From the NCBI RefSeq assembly GCF_000425265.1, contig NZ_AUDC01000010.1:496001-560000 (forward strand): a stretch of 64,000 nucleotides of DNA, written 5' to 3'. The position numbers were made by a program, and so were the translations under genes. The notes under the pieces are model-generated. The model worked only from the letters and a program-made list of their open reading frames with translations, did not search any database and was not told the DNA's origin. The DNA comes from Maridesulfovibrio zosterae DSM 11974 (GTDB lineage Bacteria; Desulfobacterota; Desulfovibrionia; Desulfovibrionales; Desulfovibrionaceae). Positions 27,973 to 37,379 of the stretch are shown one piece after another. Numbering within the stretch: position 1 is the stretch's first letter; every line of letters starts with the position of its first letter.

Positions 27973-28857
27973 ATGCGCCGTTTTTTCTATTTCCTGTTTG
28001 GCATTATGTTACTTGCTCAAGGGTGTGTTCATGATGCAGCCCTTGATAGAGCTGACAATCTTGCTTCCCTGCCTGCAAGGCATGTCTCCGTAGGTGACGT
28101 GGATCTTTCGTATCGTACTTTCGGTCAGGGGGAACCGTTGCTGATGATTATGGGATTTGCCGGGACAATGGATTTATGGGACGTGTCTTTAATAAAAGAA
28201 CTCGCAAGAAAATATACTGTGATAATTTATGATAATCGTGGTGTTGGCGGATCATCGTATGGTACGAAAGGCATAACCATTAAAAGAATGGCAGAGGATG
28301 GTGCCGGAATTGTTGATGCTTTAGGGTATGAAAAAGTGCATGTACTGGGGTGGTCCATGGGCGGTTTGATTGCACAGGAACTGGCTTTGAATCATCCTGA
28401 AATAGTAGATAAGCTTATTTTAATGGGAACATCTTGCGACGCCGTTTCTGTTGCCGAAACAACCCGTAATTTAATGGGTATGGATACAAAAGAACTGCTT
28501 AGTCACTTCTTTTCAAAGCCTTGGCTTGTGAAGCACCCTGATGCCATTTCCAGACTGCCACGTCCTGCTGCGGCTGTTAACATGGAGACGATAAAGGCGC
28601 AGGCTGATGCGATGATGAACTGGGCTGGTACCTGTGATCGCCTGAGTATATTGCAAAGGGATACATTGATTGTTTCAGGTACAGAAGATGACATTTTACC
28701 CGGAAAGCTTAGTTTGGAGATGGTTCGAAAAATAAACGGTTCTTGGCTGGTCCGGTTCAAGAATGCAAAGCATTGGCTGATGTATCAGGACCCGCAAAGT
28801 CTCGCCCGTACCATATCTACTTTTTTAGGCGTGAATGAAGATATGTTGCTCAACTAG
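27973..28857 (+). CDS. Alpha/beta hydrolase, predicted lipoprotein
   Basis: 294 aa. The N-terminus MRRFFYFLFGIMLLAQGC is a lipoprotein signal with lipobox LAQGC (Cys about residue 18), so the enzyme is probably anchored at the periplasmic face of a membrane. Hydrolase landmarks: MGFAGTMDLWD (oxyanion region), nucleophile GWSMGG (Ser about 126), VSGTEDDILP (Asp) and NAKHW (His). Substrate unknown; the family includes esterases and haloperoxidase-like enzymes. GGA lies before the ATG. It converges on the thioredoxin-reductase-like gene across a shared terminator. Confidence 0.85.
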   Translation: MRRFFYFLFGIMLLAQGCVHDAALDRADNLASLPARHVSVGDVDLSYRTFGQGEPLLMIMGFAGTMDLWDVSLIKELARKYTVIIYDNRGVGGSSYGTKGITIKRMAEDGAGIVDALGYEKVHVLGWSMGGLIAQELALNHPEIVDKLILMGTSCDAVSVAETTRNLMGMDTKELLSHFFSKPWLVKHPDAISRLPRPAAAVNMETIKAQADAMMNWAGTCDRLSILQRDTLIVSGTEDDILPGKLSLEMVRKINGSWLVRFKNAKHWLMYQDPQSLARTISTFLGVNEDMLLN

Positions 28858-28874
28858 AGACAATAATAAAATAT

Positions 28875-28903
28875 GGCCGTAATTCTGATTCAGAATTACG
28901 GCC
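28875..28903. terminator. Bidirectional terminator
   Basis: A 12-bp perfect stem (GGCCGTAATTCT and its complement), 5-nt loop, between the convergent hydrolase and reductase genes; T-rich on the plus side. Confidence 0.85.
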
Positions 28904-28926
28904 TTTAATTGTTTTAAATAAAGTTT

Positions 28927-30591
28927 TTACCAAATGTTCTTAGGTTTTTCTGTCGACTCGGAATAGAGTCTGGTAAAATCATCAAAGGCTGTTAGTGCAG
29001 CGGCTGCGCCTTGTCCGGTTGCGGTAATAATCTGGCGGACCCCTCCGGTAACATCACCAGCTGCGTATACTCTTTCAACATTGGTCCGCTGGGCGGGGTC
29101 AACTTTTATAAATCCGTCCGGGCGTAGTTCAACACCGAGCTTTTTCGCTAGATCGGTGTTGGCTGTATGCCCGATGGCGACAAAGACAACATCTGTATCT
29201 TTCACAATTTCATTGCCGTCTTTATTTTTTATTCGTGCAGATTCAACCTGATCTTCACCTATTATTTCAGTTACTTCACTGTTCCAAATTACTTCAATTC
29301 CCGCATTCTTTACGGAGTCCTGCAAAACCTGCTCAGCTCGGAAATTGTCACGGCGATGAACAATTGTAACTTCAGCGTTAAGGTGTTTAAGGTGCAGAGC
29401 ATCGGTTAGTGCAGTGTTTCCGCCGCCAACGATAATGGCCTTGCCACCTTTAAAAAAATTCCCGTCACATGTGGCGCAATAGCTTACTCCGTGTCCGTAG
29501 AATTTATCTTCACCGGGAACTCTCAACATGCGAACGTTAACACCGGTTGCAAGCATCACCCCTTTTGCATGATATATTTTTTCATCGGTAGTAATTTCTA
29601 TTCTTGGACCATATTTAATATCACGTACTTCAGCAAATTGGTGTATTTCAGTATATTCGCGCGCATGAGTTGCTAGGATTTCTACCAGCTCAAATCCTTG
29701 TATATTTGTAAATCCGGGATAATTTTCAACTTTTGGAGTTAGAGCTACCTGGCCGCCAATACCTTGTTTTTCCAAAATTATACAGCTCAGACCACTTCTT
29801 TTAGCGTAAATTCCAGCACTCATACCGGCTGGTCCGCCACCTATGATAACGAGATCTATTTCTTCAGAGGGTGTTTCTTCTGTTTTTTTCTTTTGTTTTT
29901 TTTGCTCATCAAGGATTTTTTCGAGAGATTTCATATACAGAAGTTGGGACATAAATTTTTCTTCGGGTTCAAGTCCTTTAAATGTTGCGGCATCGTTTAT
30001 GTCAGTATGAGGGACAGACCCTACATTGTATTCTCTGGCCATATTTTCGTTATCGAGTGTGGAAATGCACCATGATGAGATTTTATCAGGTCTTGCAATT
30101 GCAGCTTTAAATGCATTTATCGCCTGTCCTGGGCAGTATGGACATGTAGGGCTTGAGAAAATTTTAATACGCCTTTCTTCAGTCAGTGCAGATAAGAGTT
30201 CTTTGGTTGTTTCAGAAATTACTTCCAGCCCCATGGAAGCCAGATGCAATGCTTCTACAATGGCACGTCCTTCTTCTCCGGCTGGAGCACCAAGGAAGCG
30301 AATATCATATTTATCAGGTGAGATAAGTACAGTTGGTGAGGCAATAATATTGCGTTTTTTACCCATCTCGCTGCTCATTTCATATTCACGAAGCTCAATT
30401 TTATCAGTAAGGACATCAATTGCCCGGCAAAGATTAATTGTGAATTCATTGTATTCATCATGCGGGCCTTTTTCTGTGTACACTTCAATGATTACGTTAT
30501 TTTTAAAAGAGGCGAAAATTTTTTCAAGGTATTCACGGCTTTCATCGGGGATGAAATTACGATATTTTTCTTCAGCACTAAGTGAGCTCAT
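28927..30591 (-). CDS. Glutaredoxin-like (PDO) domain fused to thioredoxin reductase
   Basis: 554 aa. Two thioredoxin folds come first: the first (about 20-120) has no CxxC, the second (about 135-225) has active CPYC (Cys150, Cys153). A Lys/Glu-rich linker (about 228-245) leads to an NAD(P)H:flavin reductase with FAD site GGGPAGMSAGIYA (about 251), active CATC (Cys372, Cys375), nucleotide site GGGNTA and terminal AAGDVTGG. The arrangement matches AhpF and protein-disulfide-oxidoreductase/TrxR fusions: electrons pass from NAD(P)H through FAD and CATC to the CPYC domain, then to a disulfide partner. No ahpC is adjacent. ATG is preceded by AGGAGA. Likely role: cytoplasmic thiol redox homeostasis or peroxide defence. 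Confidence 0.9.
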   Translation of the reverse strand: MSSLSAEEKYRNFIPDESREYLEKIFASFKNNVIIEVYTEKGPHDEYNEFTINLCRAIDVLTDKIELREYEMSSEMGKKRNIIASPTVLISPDKYDIRFLGAPAGEEGRAIVEALHLASMGLEVISETTKELLSALTEERRIKIFSSPTCPYCPGQAINAFKAAIARPDKISSWCISTLDNENMAREYNVGSVPHTDINDAATFKGLEPEEKFMSQLLYMKSLEKILDEQKKQKKKTEETPSEEIDLVIIGGGPAGMSAGIYAKRSGLSCIILEKQGIGGQVALTPKVENYPGFTNIQGFELVEILATHAREYTEIHQFAEVRDIKYGPRIEITTDEKIYHAKGVMLATGVNVRMLRVPGEDKFYGHGVSYCATCDGNFFKGGKAIIVGGGNTALTDALHLKHLNAEVTIVHRRDNFRAEQVLQDSVKNAGIEVIWNSEVTEIIGEDQVESARIKNKDGNEIVKDTDVVFVAIGHTANTDLAKKLGVELRPDGFIKVDPAQRTNVERVYAAGDVTGGVRQIITATGQGAAAALTAFDDFTRLYSESTEKPKNIW

Positions 30592-30849
30592 TTTTATCTC
30601 CTAGCATTTCTTCTTATTTCTTTTCTAGTAATTTTCTCAAGGAATACCCGCTTTAAAAAACGGGTTTAGAATGGCAAAAATTATAAAACCGTAGTCTTAT
30701 ATAAAAACAGAAATATTAAAAATTAAGTTACTGCTTAAATATGACTTATTTTTTACTTTGGGGAAAGAGGGAAGATAAAAAAGTTGTCTTTCCCTTCTAT
30801 TCGGAGTCAGTCTTATCAGGAATAGTTACTAAAAAAAAGAGAATTCTCA

Positions 30850-31893
30850 TTATAAAAGTATGTTACTAAGCATACGAAAGAAGTTACCATTGTCAAATTG
30901 AACCATGTCCGGTGTTATACCAATCATTTTATATAATGGTTTTAGACTTCCTTTGTGTCCCCAGAATTCTCCAGAATATTTGTTTGGTATCGTTAATTTC
31001 ATGGGTTTAGCACCCAGCAGAGACATTTTTGAGCATAAATGGATATAGAGAGCTTTTGATCTGGCTGTCTGGCCAAGTGCAGGGTGAGAAGGACCGGCAA
31101 TAATATTTTCTTGCATACCGGATTCAGGAGCAACCCCTAAACGGATGACATGAATTTTTTGTGCCCACAATCTGATTAAAGCCATAGCCAGTTCATCTTC
31201 AGTATATTCAAGAGGCCATGGTTTATATTTTCCAGCTTTGTAAAGTTTTTCCAGTGCTGTCCCTCTAACTGTCAGGCAGGGATAAATTCTGACTGCACTT
31301 GGTTTCAGTTCTAGTGTTCTACTAATGTCTTGCTGAAAATCACCTGCCTCAGAACCTGGGAGTCCGGGAAGAAGCTGAATGGTTAATGAAAGACCTGTAT
31401 AATGGACTTTTTCACATGCTGTGACAGCTGTTTCTGGGCTATAATTACGGGCTGAACGTTTTAATGTTTGTGCAGAAAAACTTTGAATTCCCAGTTCAAC
31501 CATATCAAGGCCAATGTTTTTAAGTTCTAGCAGTTGCGTGGTGTTTATATAGTCTGGTCTCGTGGAAAACCTTACTTTCGTAATAAATCCGTTTTCTTTA
31601 AACTTAGCTGCAAGTCTTATAAATCGCATCTGCCAGTCATATGGAAGAGCTGTGAATGTGCCTCCAAAAAAGGCAAGTTCCATAGGTTCACGTTCTTTTT
31701 CAGCAAAAAAAGAAGGTATTTGAATCTTAATATCTTGATATATCTCGCTTAATGTCTTAGCCCCTGTACCAGTTTGTCTGTTTTGAGAGCAATAAACACA
31801 GCGTGATGGACATCCCATAAAGGGCATAAATACTGGCCAGATGCGAGTTTTAGGTCGCTCCGGTTCAGGGTGTTTGAAAATAAAATTACTCAT
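30850..31893 (-). CDS. Elp3-like radical SAM protein
   Basis: 347 aa. The cluster motif CPSRCVYCSQ (three Cys, about 28-35) binds a [4Fe-4S] cluster and SAM. ELAFFGGTFTALP and FSTRPDYI, then MVELGIQSF and LLPGLPG, are typical of the Elp3/HemN-like branch. It has no C-terminal acetyltransferase domain, so it is not a full Elp3. The substrate is unknown; relatives modify tRNA or act in tetrapyrrole chemistry. Monocistronic, with a weak ribosome site (GAG) before the ATG. The gene upstream (HIT) is divergent. Confidence 0.88.
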   Translation of the reverse strand: MSNFIFKHPEPERPKTRIWPVFMPFMGCPSRCVYCSQNRQTGTGAKTLSEIYQDIKIQIPSFFAEKEREPMELAFFGGTFTALPYDWQMRFIRLAAKFKENGFITKVRFSTRPDYINTTQLLELKNIGLDMVELGIQSFSAQTLKRSARNYSPETAVTACEKVHYTGLSLTIQLLPGLPGSEAGDFQQDISRTLELKPSAVRIYPCLTVRGTALEKLYKAGKYKPWPLEYTEDELAMALIRLWAQKIHVIRLGVAPESGMQENIIAGPSHPALGQTARSKALYIHLCSKMSLLGAKPMKLTIPNKYSGEFWGHKGSLKPLYKMIGITPDMVQFDNGNFFRMLSNILL

Positions 31894-32070
31894 TTCTGGC
31901 TCAGAATTTGTACAAAAATTATGTGAATCATATCTTTATTTAATAAATTAGCTTGATTAAAAAAAAATGGTCGGGTAAATATTAAGTAAAACAGTATCCT
32001 TGAAAGATCTTATGGGCATTATGTCTATTTTATATAACATGCAACTTTAGAATACCAATTATACTTTGTT

Positions 32071-32499
32071 ATGAACAATCAGGACTGTATTTTTTGTAAA
32101 ATTGTATCAGGCGAGATTCCTTGCTTTAAAATTTATGAAACAGATCAGATACTTAGTTTCTTAGATATCGGACCTGTAAATAAAGGGCATGCCTTAATTA
32201 TTCCTAAGGAACACTATAAAAATATTTGGGACCTTCCATCTGATTTAGGTAAGGAAATCATTTCAGCTGCTCAGATTGCAGGAGATTCCATTGTTAAGGC
32301 TACCGGTGCTGACGGGCTTAATCTTATAATGAATAATAATGAGGCTGCAGGACAACTTGTCTTCCATGCTCATTTGCATCTCATTCCCCGTTTTAACGAA
32401 GATGGACTCAAGCATTGGGACCAGAGCGAATATAAAAATATGGATGAAGCAATGGCTCTTGCTCAAAAGATTGAAAAGATGATAAAGGGAATAAATTAA
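32071..32499 (+). CDS. HIT family nucleotide-binding protein
   Basis: 142 aa. Contains CIFCKIVSGEIPCFKIYE at the N-terminus (CxxC zinc-type start seen in Hint proteins), GHALIIPKEHY and the catalytic triad HAHLHLIPRF (about 108-117). It hydrolyses nucleoside phosphoramidates such as AMP-lysine or AMP-NH2, or related dinucleotides. The start ATG has little ribosome-site sequence but aligns with the family N-terminus. The ihfA gene follows on the same strand after a GC-rich leader. Confidence 0.93.
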   Translation: MNNQDCIFCKIVSGEIPCFKIYETDQILSFLDIGPVNKGHALIIPKEHYKNIWDLPSDLGKEIISAAQIAGDSIVKATGADGLNLIMNNNEAAGQLVFHAHLHLIPRFNEDGLKHWDQSEYKNMDEAMALAQKIEKMIKGIN

Positions 32500-32618
32500 T
32501 TATTTATTCTTTACGATAACGCCTTACCTGATTCGCCGCTTTCGAGACAAACTCGTTAGTGGATAACTTTAAACCCGCCGCCCCTGACCCCAGGGCCGGG
32601 GACAACGGAGGAAAGGAA

Positions 32619-32909
32619 ATGGCTAACGACACACTCACTAAAGCCAGCGTTGTTGATTACATCTACGAGAAGACTGACCGGAACAGAGCTGAAATCAAAG
32701 AGCTGGTTGAATCCATTCTGGATATCATGAAGCAGGCAGTGAAAAGAGACCATGCTATGCTGGTCAGCGGTTTTGGAAAGTTTGAAGCGTACGATAAAAA
32801 TTCTCGTAAGGGACGTAATCCTCAAACTAATGAAGCCATAACTTTGCCTGCACGCAAAGTTGTTGTTTTCAGACTTTCTCGTAAGTTCAGATCTGAGCTG
32901 AATGGCTAG
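32619..32909 (+). CDS. ihfA: Integration host factor alpha / HU-family protein
   Basis: 96 aa from the ATG at 32619, eight bases after GGAGG; an upstream GTG frame through the GC-rich leader is not coding. The family signature GFGKFEAYDKNSRKGRNPQTNEAITLPARKVVVF spans residues ~50-85, including the beta-arm that bends DNA (Pro within GRNPQTNE). It forms a dimer, probably with an IHF beta partner elsewhere, and bends DNA at promoters and recombination sites. HU subunit status cannot be excluded. Confidence 0.9.
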   Translation: MANDTLTKASVVDYIYEKTDRNRAEIKELVESILDIMKQAVKRDHAMLVSGFGKFEAYDKNSRKGRNPQTNEAITLPARKVVVFRLSRKFRSELNG

Positions 32910-32979
32910 AAATATTTTTTAGCTTGATTTGCAGCAAATATGATCTGATTGTTGATTAATCTTCTTTTGCAGTTGAATA

Positions 32980-33007
32980 AGGGTCCTGGACAGCTGTTCT
33001 GGACCCT
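32980..33007 (+). terminator. Imperfect hairpin after ihfA
   Basis: AGGGTCC pairs with GGACCCT, with one mismatch and further pairing inside. No U tract, so a weak or processing hairpin. Confidence 0.45.
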
Positions 33008-33068
33008 ATACCTGTTGTTAAAGAGGCTTGCTTTAAAATTCTTAGTATAGATTTAATAGAAATTAAAA

Positions 33069-33104
33069 ATGGCTCTAAAGCTTAAGCTTTGGAGCCATTT
33101 TTTT
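33069..33104. terminator. Bidirectional terminator between ihfA and rlpA
   Basis: A 15-bp stem (33069-33083 with 33084-33098, one G-U pair) with T runs on both strands (seven T at 33098-33104 on plus). Confidence 0.88.
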
Positions 33105-33120
33105 AAGGAAGCAAATCAGT

Positions 33121-33990
33121 TTACTCGGTAACAATAAATATTTCGCCGAATTCGGTGCTGAGTTCTGTTTGTGCAACTTCAGCTGCAGGAAGATTGAAAA
33201 AGTATCCGGCCTGAACTCTAAAATATTTCTGTCCGTTCACTTCAATCTCTACCAAACGTGATTCTTTATAGCCTTGATTGCGCAGTGATTCAAGGACCGA
33301 AGTTGCTCGGTCACGCTCAGTGAAAGAACCTACTTGAACGAAGTAGTGTTCTTGTGCCGTGGCTGTTTCGGTTATCATAATTTGTTCTGCTTCTGGATCA
33401 GCCTGAACTGTTTCTGCAATGACAGCTTCTTCGGCTGGAGCAGCTGTATTAGATGTAATGGCACTTGCTGCAACTGGTTCAACGTTTACATCGTCAATGG
33501 CGCGAAGTTCAACGGGGGTAAGTCCTTTATTAACAATTCCGAGTTTTGCTGCGGCAGAGTAAGAAAGATCTATAATTCTTTGGTCAGTATCAGCAAAAGG
33601 ACCGCGGTCATTGACACGTACAATTACTTTTTTTCCGTTATCACGGTCAGTAACTTCGAGCATGGTTCCCATGGGAAGGGTGCGGTGGGCTGCAGTCATA
33701 GCGTACATATTATAGGTTTCGCCGTTTGCAGTGGTTTTGCCGTGAAAATCATCCCCATACCATGAAGCCAGTCCTTGAGCTTTGTAACCTTTTGATGTCA
33801 GGTGAGGTACGTAGGTCTCCCCATTCACTGAATATGGATCAGTTTTGAGAACGGGTTTAACCGTGTTGGGAGAATCTTGTCTCTGAACTTTGTGCTGCTT
33901 CAATGGCGGGGTAGAATAAATTCTTTTTTTTGCACACCCTGCTGAAAAAATGAGCAGGATAGCAGAAACCATAACTAAAAATTTTGACAT
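33121..33990 (-). CDS. rlpA: RlpA-like septal lipoprotein with SPOR domain
   Basis: 289 aa from ATG 33990 (GGAGG six bases upstream). Signal peptide with lipobox FSAGC at residue ~18, so an outer- or inner-membrane lipoprotein in the periplasm. The double-psi beta-barrel domain (about 65-165) holds GLASWYGDDFHGKTTANGE, MTAAHRTLPMG and VRVNDRGPF, the catalytic signature of RlpA lytic transglycosylases. An Ala/Thr/Glu-rich linker leads to a SPOR domain (about 215-289, YFVQVGSFTERDRA), which binds denuded peptidoglycan at division sites. Monocistronic, with a bidirectional terminator. Confidence 0.93.
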   Translation of the reverse strand: MSKFLVMVSAILLIFSAGCAKKRIYSTPPLKQHKVQRQDSPNTVKPVLKTDPYSVNGETYVPHLTSKGYKAQGLASWYGDDFHGKTTANGETYNMYAMTAAHRTLPMGTMLEVTDRDNGKKVIVRVNDRGPFADTDQRIIDLSYSAAAKLGIVNKGLTPVELRAIDDVNVEPVAASAITSNTAAPAEEAVIAETVQADPEAEQIMITETATAQEHYFVQVGSFTERDRATSVLESLRNQGYKESRLVEIEVNGQKYFRVQAGYFFNLPAAEVAQTELSTEFGEIFIVTE

Positions 33991-34132
33991 AATAACCTCC
34001 AGCATACCAGAATGATATAGTACCATTTAAAGACAAATGATCATCCTTCCATAGTTGGTGCAGGCATTAAAGTCCAGTTGAGAGAGTTATAACATGCATG
34101 TTTTATAAATTTTAATTTCAATAACTGCGTCT

Positions 34133-34648
34133 TTATCTATTACTTCGTGAGAGAGCCAGGGCCAGAGCCGTTGTCAGTTTAACCAATTCATTGTTACTGC
34201 GGCGAACTGTTGAAGCCAATCTTTTCCCGATAGTCATTAGAAGTTTACATCCAATGGCTGGATGTCTTTCTATAAGTTCAAAAAATTTAAGCCTATCGGT
34301 GACCAGAAATTCGGAGTCTTCAACAACCAGTACTGTTGCAGAGCGTTGATCACGGTCAATAAGAGCAATCTCTCCAAAGACCGGATAGCTGCTGTTGTCA
34401 AGATTTGCCAGAACCTTACATGGATTTTTCATTTCAGTGAGAGGAATATTCATGCCTTCAATTAACATATGTTTACTGATACGAACTTTTCCATTTATGA
34501 GGATGAACATTTCATCACCTTCATCACCTTCAGTTATCAGGTTTGTGTCTGACGTAACGGAGATGTTGGCAAAAATGGATCTAACTTCGACAAGTTCTTC
34601 AGCAGTCAGGTCTTGAAACAGAGGTATGGATTTCCAGTAATCATTCAT
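34133..34648 (-). CDS. Cyclic nucleotide-binding domain protein
   Basis: 171 aa from ATG 34648. A stand-alone cNMP-binding fold with [20 protein letters not shown] and the phosphate-binding cassette [16 protein letters not shown], in which the key Glu and Arg are kept, so cAMP or cGMP (or another cyclic nucleotide) could bind. There is no DNA-binding HTH; helices at the C-terminus could dock onto a partner. The gene overlaps the end of the K+ channel gene by 8 bp, suggesting it serves that channel as a separate regulatory subunit (inference). Confidence 0.88.
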   Translation of the reverse strand: MNDYWKSIPLFQDLTAEELVEVRSIFANISVTSDTNLITEGDEGDEMFILINGKVRISKHMLIEGMNIPLTEMKNPCKVLANLDNSSYPVFGEIALIDRDQRSATVLVVEDSEFLVTDRLKFFELIERHPAIGCKLLMTIGKRLASTVRRSNNELVKLTTALALALSRSNR

Positions 34649-35789
34649 GCTCAGAGCCTCCACCGGAGCTTATGGTCAGCAGCGCATCATACTGTGCCAT
34701 AGGTTCATTATCTGATGGGTTCATCTTTACTTCTGGGCCTTGTACACCAAGAGAGGTGTCCTGTCCTGAATTCTTAAAAAGCTCCATGATGAATTGATCC
34801 AGCGCTGATCCCTCATCCATTACATCTTGCAGTGATAAATCTTTACCCAGTTTACAGGCAGCAACTGGAAGTGTTCCGTCAGATTTACGAATTTCAGATG
34901 TGAGTTCTCCCCAGTTTTTATTTTTATCATCAGAAGTGCAGGGCCTAAATTGAAGACTTCCTGAATTTCCAATTCCAAGCAGATTTCTAAAAAATGACCA
35001 CATTGAAGGGCTTATACCCATCATGCCCATCATACGGCTGGCTATTTCTCCGCGTACAATAATTTCATTTGCTCCAGCCCGTAGCAGATGTTCTTTATTT
35101 TCCTGTTTAGCTATTTCAGCATATACTGGAACCTTAGGAGCAAGAGTCCGTAAAGCCAGCACAGCATAAATAGCCTGTTGATCTGACTCCTTAGCATCAA
35201 GTCCTCCTTGGCAAAGTACATAGACTATTCGCGCCATTTCAGGGTTAGATCGCGAAATGATATTAGCCTGACTTATGTCCCCGCTTACAAAATGTAGTTT
35301 ATCCCCGATTTCAAGACGGAATGAAATTTCATCTCGTTGTTGCTGGTCCAGGTTGCTTACTATGACAAGATTAAAATTTTTCTGCGAGCTTTGATCTCGT
35401 AGAGATTCAATGAGTCCGAAGGCATAGTCATTCCAGCCCAATAGAATTACATGATCGCTGATTTTCACTGTTAAAAGCCCCTTACGTTTTTTGGCTTTCT
35501 GTTCAACCAGCATGGAAGCCATGTTACCTGTTAAAGATGTTACCAGACCAATACCTGATATCATAACAAGCCCGCCAAGGATTCGACCTGGAATGGTTGC
35601 TGGTACCATATCTCCGTAACCAACTGTGGTCAGTGTTACAATTGACCACCAAAAGGCATTAGAAATTTGAGCATTCTCATTACCTTTAAGTTCCAGCCAG
35701 TAGAAACCCATTGTGCTGAGCAATAGTAGTAATGCTGTGGCAATGACCAGCTTGCCTAAACCGGATTTGAGCCATTCTGTATATTTCAT
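34641..35789 (-). CDS. Potassium channel with TrkA-N (RCK-like) domain
   Basis: 382 aa from ATG 35789 (GGAGG nine bases upstream); the longer frame to 35975 is rejected. Two membrane helices flank a pore loop with the selectivity filter TTVGYGD (about residue 57), followed by a cytoplasmic Rossmann-like domain (about 100-240, [22 protein letters not shown]) of the TrkA-N type. Its nucleotide loop is GWNDYAFG rather than the usual glycine-rich GxGxxG. A ~130-residue unique C-terminal tail follows. The tetramer conducts K+ in the inner membrane; the next gene encodes a cyclic-nucleotide-binding protein. Confidence 0.88.
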   Translation of the reverse strand: MKYTEWLKSGLGKLVIATALLLLLSTMGFYWLELKGNENAQISNAFWWSIVTLTTVGYGDMVPATIPGRILGGLVMISGIGLVTSLTGNMASMLVEQKAKKRKGLLTVKISDHVILLGWNDYAFGLIESLRDQSSQKNFNLVIVSNLDQQQRDEISFRLEIGDKLHFVSGDISQANIISRSNPEMARIVYVLCQGGLDAKESDQQAIYAVLALRTLAPKVPVYAEIAKQENKEHLLRAGANEIIVRGEIASRMMGMMGISPSMWSFFRNLLGIGNSGSLQFRPCTSDDKNKNWGELTSEIRKSDGTLPVAACKLGKDLSLQDVMDEGSALDQFIMELFKNSGQDTSLGVQGPEVKMNPSDNEPMAQYDALLTISSGGGSEHE

Positions 35790-35991
35790 AAGAAGATGCC
35801 TCCGACACACTTTCTGGAATTCTAAAACTTTTATAGCAGGTGTAATGTCAAAGCTGATTGAGTTTGGAATTAGAAAGTATGCAAGCTGGAAGTAGCAATG
35901 AGCACAATATTTGGTATGCTCACTTGGTTCGTCAATGAAAGTTAAACTATAGCCTCTAGTAACAGCATGTTTCAAGAGAAATAAAAAAAGG

Positions 35992-36026
35992 AAAGCCCGC
36001 CTTCTCCAAATGAGAGGGCGGGCTTT
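35992..36026 (-). terminator. Terminator after the LysM gene
   Basis: A 15-bp stem (35992-36006 with 36012-36026, AAAGCCCGCC core) and a T-rich run on the minus strand. Confidence 0.9.
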
Positions 36027-36049
36027 AGAAACAAAATGAATTTGTATTT

Positions 36050-36532
36050 CTACAAATAGCCGAGAGCTGCTTTCATTTCACCGGGAACAACAGCATCTTG
36101 TTTAGGCTCAAGAGTCTTCCAAGAAGCACCGGCTTTCTTGCGGGATTCTTTTACTTCTTCAAGGCTGTAACCTGTGCGGGGAACTTCAAGAGTCTGTCCT
36201 GCGTAAATGAGATCAGGGTTTTTGATGATATCCCTGTTGGCTTTATAAATAAGAGGCCACATGAAAGGATCGTTGTATACCTGCTGATATTCAGCAATCC
36301 ACCACAGACATTCACCTTTTGTAACTACGTGTGAAGTGGGCAGTTTTTTATATTCACTTTCATAAATTTCCATAGGAGTCGGAGGAACAACTTCGACGAC
36401 AGGTTCTTCTTCAACGACAACAACTTTGGTTTCTTCAACGACAACAACGTCATCCTGAGGAATCTGTTTTTTAGCACATCCCCACGCGAACATCAGGCTG
36501 AAGGCAATTGCAAGCCAGATAAGTTTCTTCAT
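36050..36532 (-). CDS. LysM-domain lipoprotein
   Basis: 160 aa from ATG 36532 (GGAGG upstream; a GTG six codons earlier is inside that site). Lipoprotein signal with lipobox FAWGC at about residue 19. A Val/Glu-rich stretch ([21 protein letters not shown]) follows, then one LysM domain (about 72-125: [52 protein letters not shown]), which binds peptidoglycan. Role: envelope-anchored cell-wall contact. Last gene of the Lon-like operon, with 56 bp separation and a terminator after it. Confidence 0.88.
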   Translation of the reverse strand: MKKLIWLAIAFSLMFAWGCAKKQIPQDDVVVVEETKVVVVEEEPVVEVVPPTPMEIYESEYKKLPTSHVVTKGECLWWIAEYQQVYNDPFMWPLIYKANRDIIKNPDLIYAGQTLEVPRTGYSLEEVKESRKKAGASWKTLEPKQDAVVPGEMKAALGYL

Positions 36533-36588
36533 TTTTAAAGGCCTCCTCACATTATTAAAATTTAGTTTGGATACACATTTTCTACAGG

Positions 36589-37359
36589 TTATATTCTAAC
36601 TGTTTTTGTCCAGTTATCAACAATTTCTTTTTCTTGCAACACTTTGGGACTTTTAGGGTTTAATTTATATGCATGCTGAGTTGCTTCAACTGCTTTTTTC
36701 ATCCATCCGCCAAGGCGCAGGCTTCTTGATGCATGTACATAAAGCATTTCCGGCTCATCTCCGTAGATAGTGTCAATAAGATTTTGATATTCTTCACGAA
36801 AAACTTCACGAATAAGCATATTCTGCGAAAAAAGTAATCTTCCAAGTAAAGAGTTATCACTATGATTACAGAGATATATTGGGAACAGTTTCCTGCATCT
36901 GGATATGATAAATCTGATGCGGCTTATTTCACGTTCCATACTTTCTTCTGTCTGTTCAACTACCTGCACGAAGTCTTGGCCTATCAGTGATTCAGGAAGG
37001 GTCATATCCTGTCCACGCAGGTTTGAAAATAATGGTGCATAGTTGAGATTTTGGTATGAGTCTTCACGCAATTTAAATGCTTCGTGAAAAATGTAGCCCA
37101 TACCCCAGTCGAGAAATCTTCCCGATATATGGTTTTCCTCTTCGTGGCGGAAAAGTAGATGGGCAGTATCTTTTAACCGCCAGAGCAGCCCCTTGTGCAT
37201 ATTGCTGCCGATAAGATCGTTGAGAACTTCGAAGCTGACACTACATTCTCGGTCAAACGTTTCGAACTGCTCTTCAAGGGCACTTCCGGCAAGGCAGAAG
37301 TCTCTGAATGTGTCCCGGATAAACTCCGGTCTTTTTTCCTTTATCCATGATTTGGACAT
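36589..37359 (-). CDS. Conserved hypothetical protein, 256 aa
   Basis: No family recognised by name. Soluble and helical; the C-terminal 60 residues (YVHASRSLRLGGWMKKAVEATQHAYKLNPKSPKVLQEKEIV) form a TPR-like pair of helices. Residues 1-170 contain aromatic and charged surfaces (LLFRHEEENHISGRFLDWGMGYIFHEAFKLREDSYQ) suggestive of a conserved helical domain. AGGAAGAA precedes the ATG. It sits 20 bp after the Lon-like protease and before the LysM lipoprotein, so it is probably co-transcribed with both. Confidence 0.75.
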   Translation of the reverse strand: MSKSWIKEKRPEFIRDTFRDFCLAGSALEEQFETFDRECSVSFEVLNDLIGSNMHKGLLWRLKDTAHLLFRHEEENHISGRFLDWGMGYIFHEAFKLREDSYQNLNYAPLFSNLRGQDMTLPESLIGQDFVQVVEQTEESMEREISRIRFIISRCRKLFPIYLCNHSDNSLLGRLLFSQNMLIREVFREEYQNLIDTIYGDEPEMLYVHASRSLRLGGWMKKAVEATQHAYKLNPKSPKVLQEKEIVDNWTKTVRI

Positions 37360-37379
37360 CGGTTCTTCCTACTTAAAAT

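Noticed and set aside
30026-30604. 192-codon plus-strand frame opposite the Grx-TrxR gene
   Set aside because: Antisense shadow of a well-supported gene with intact motifs on the other strand.
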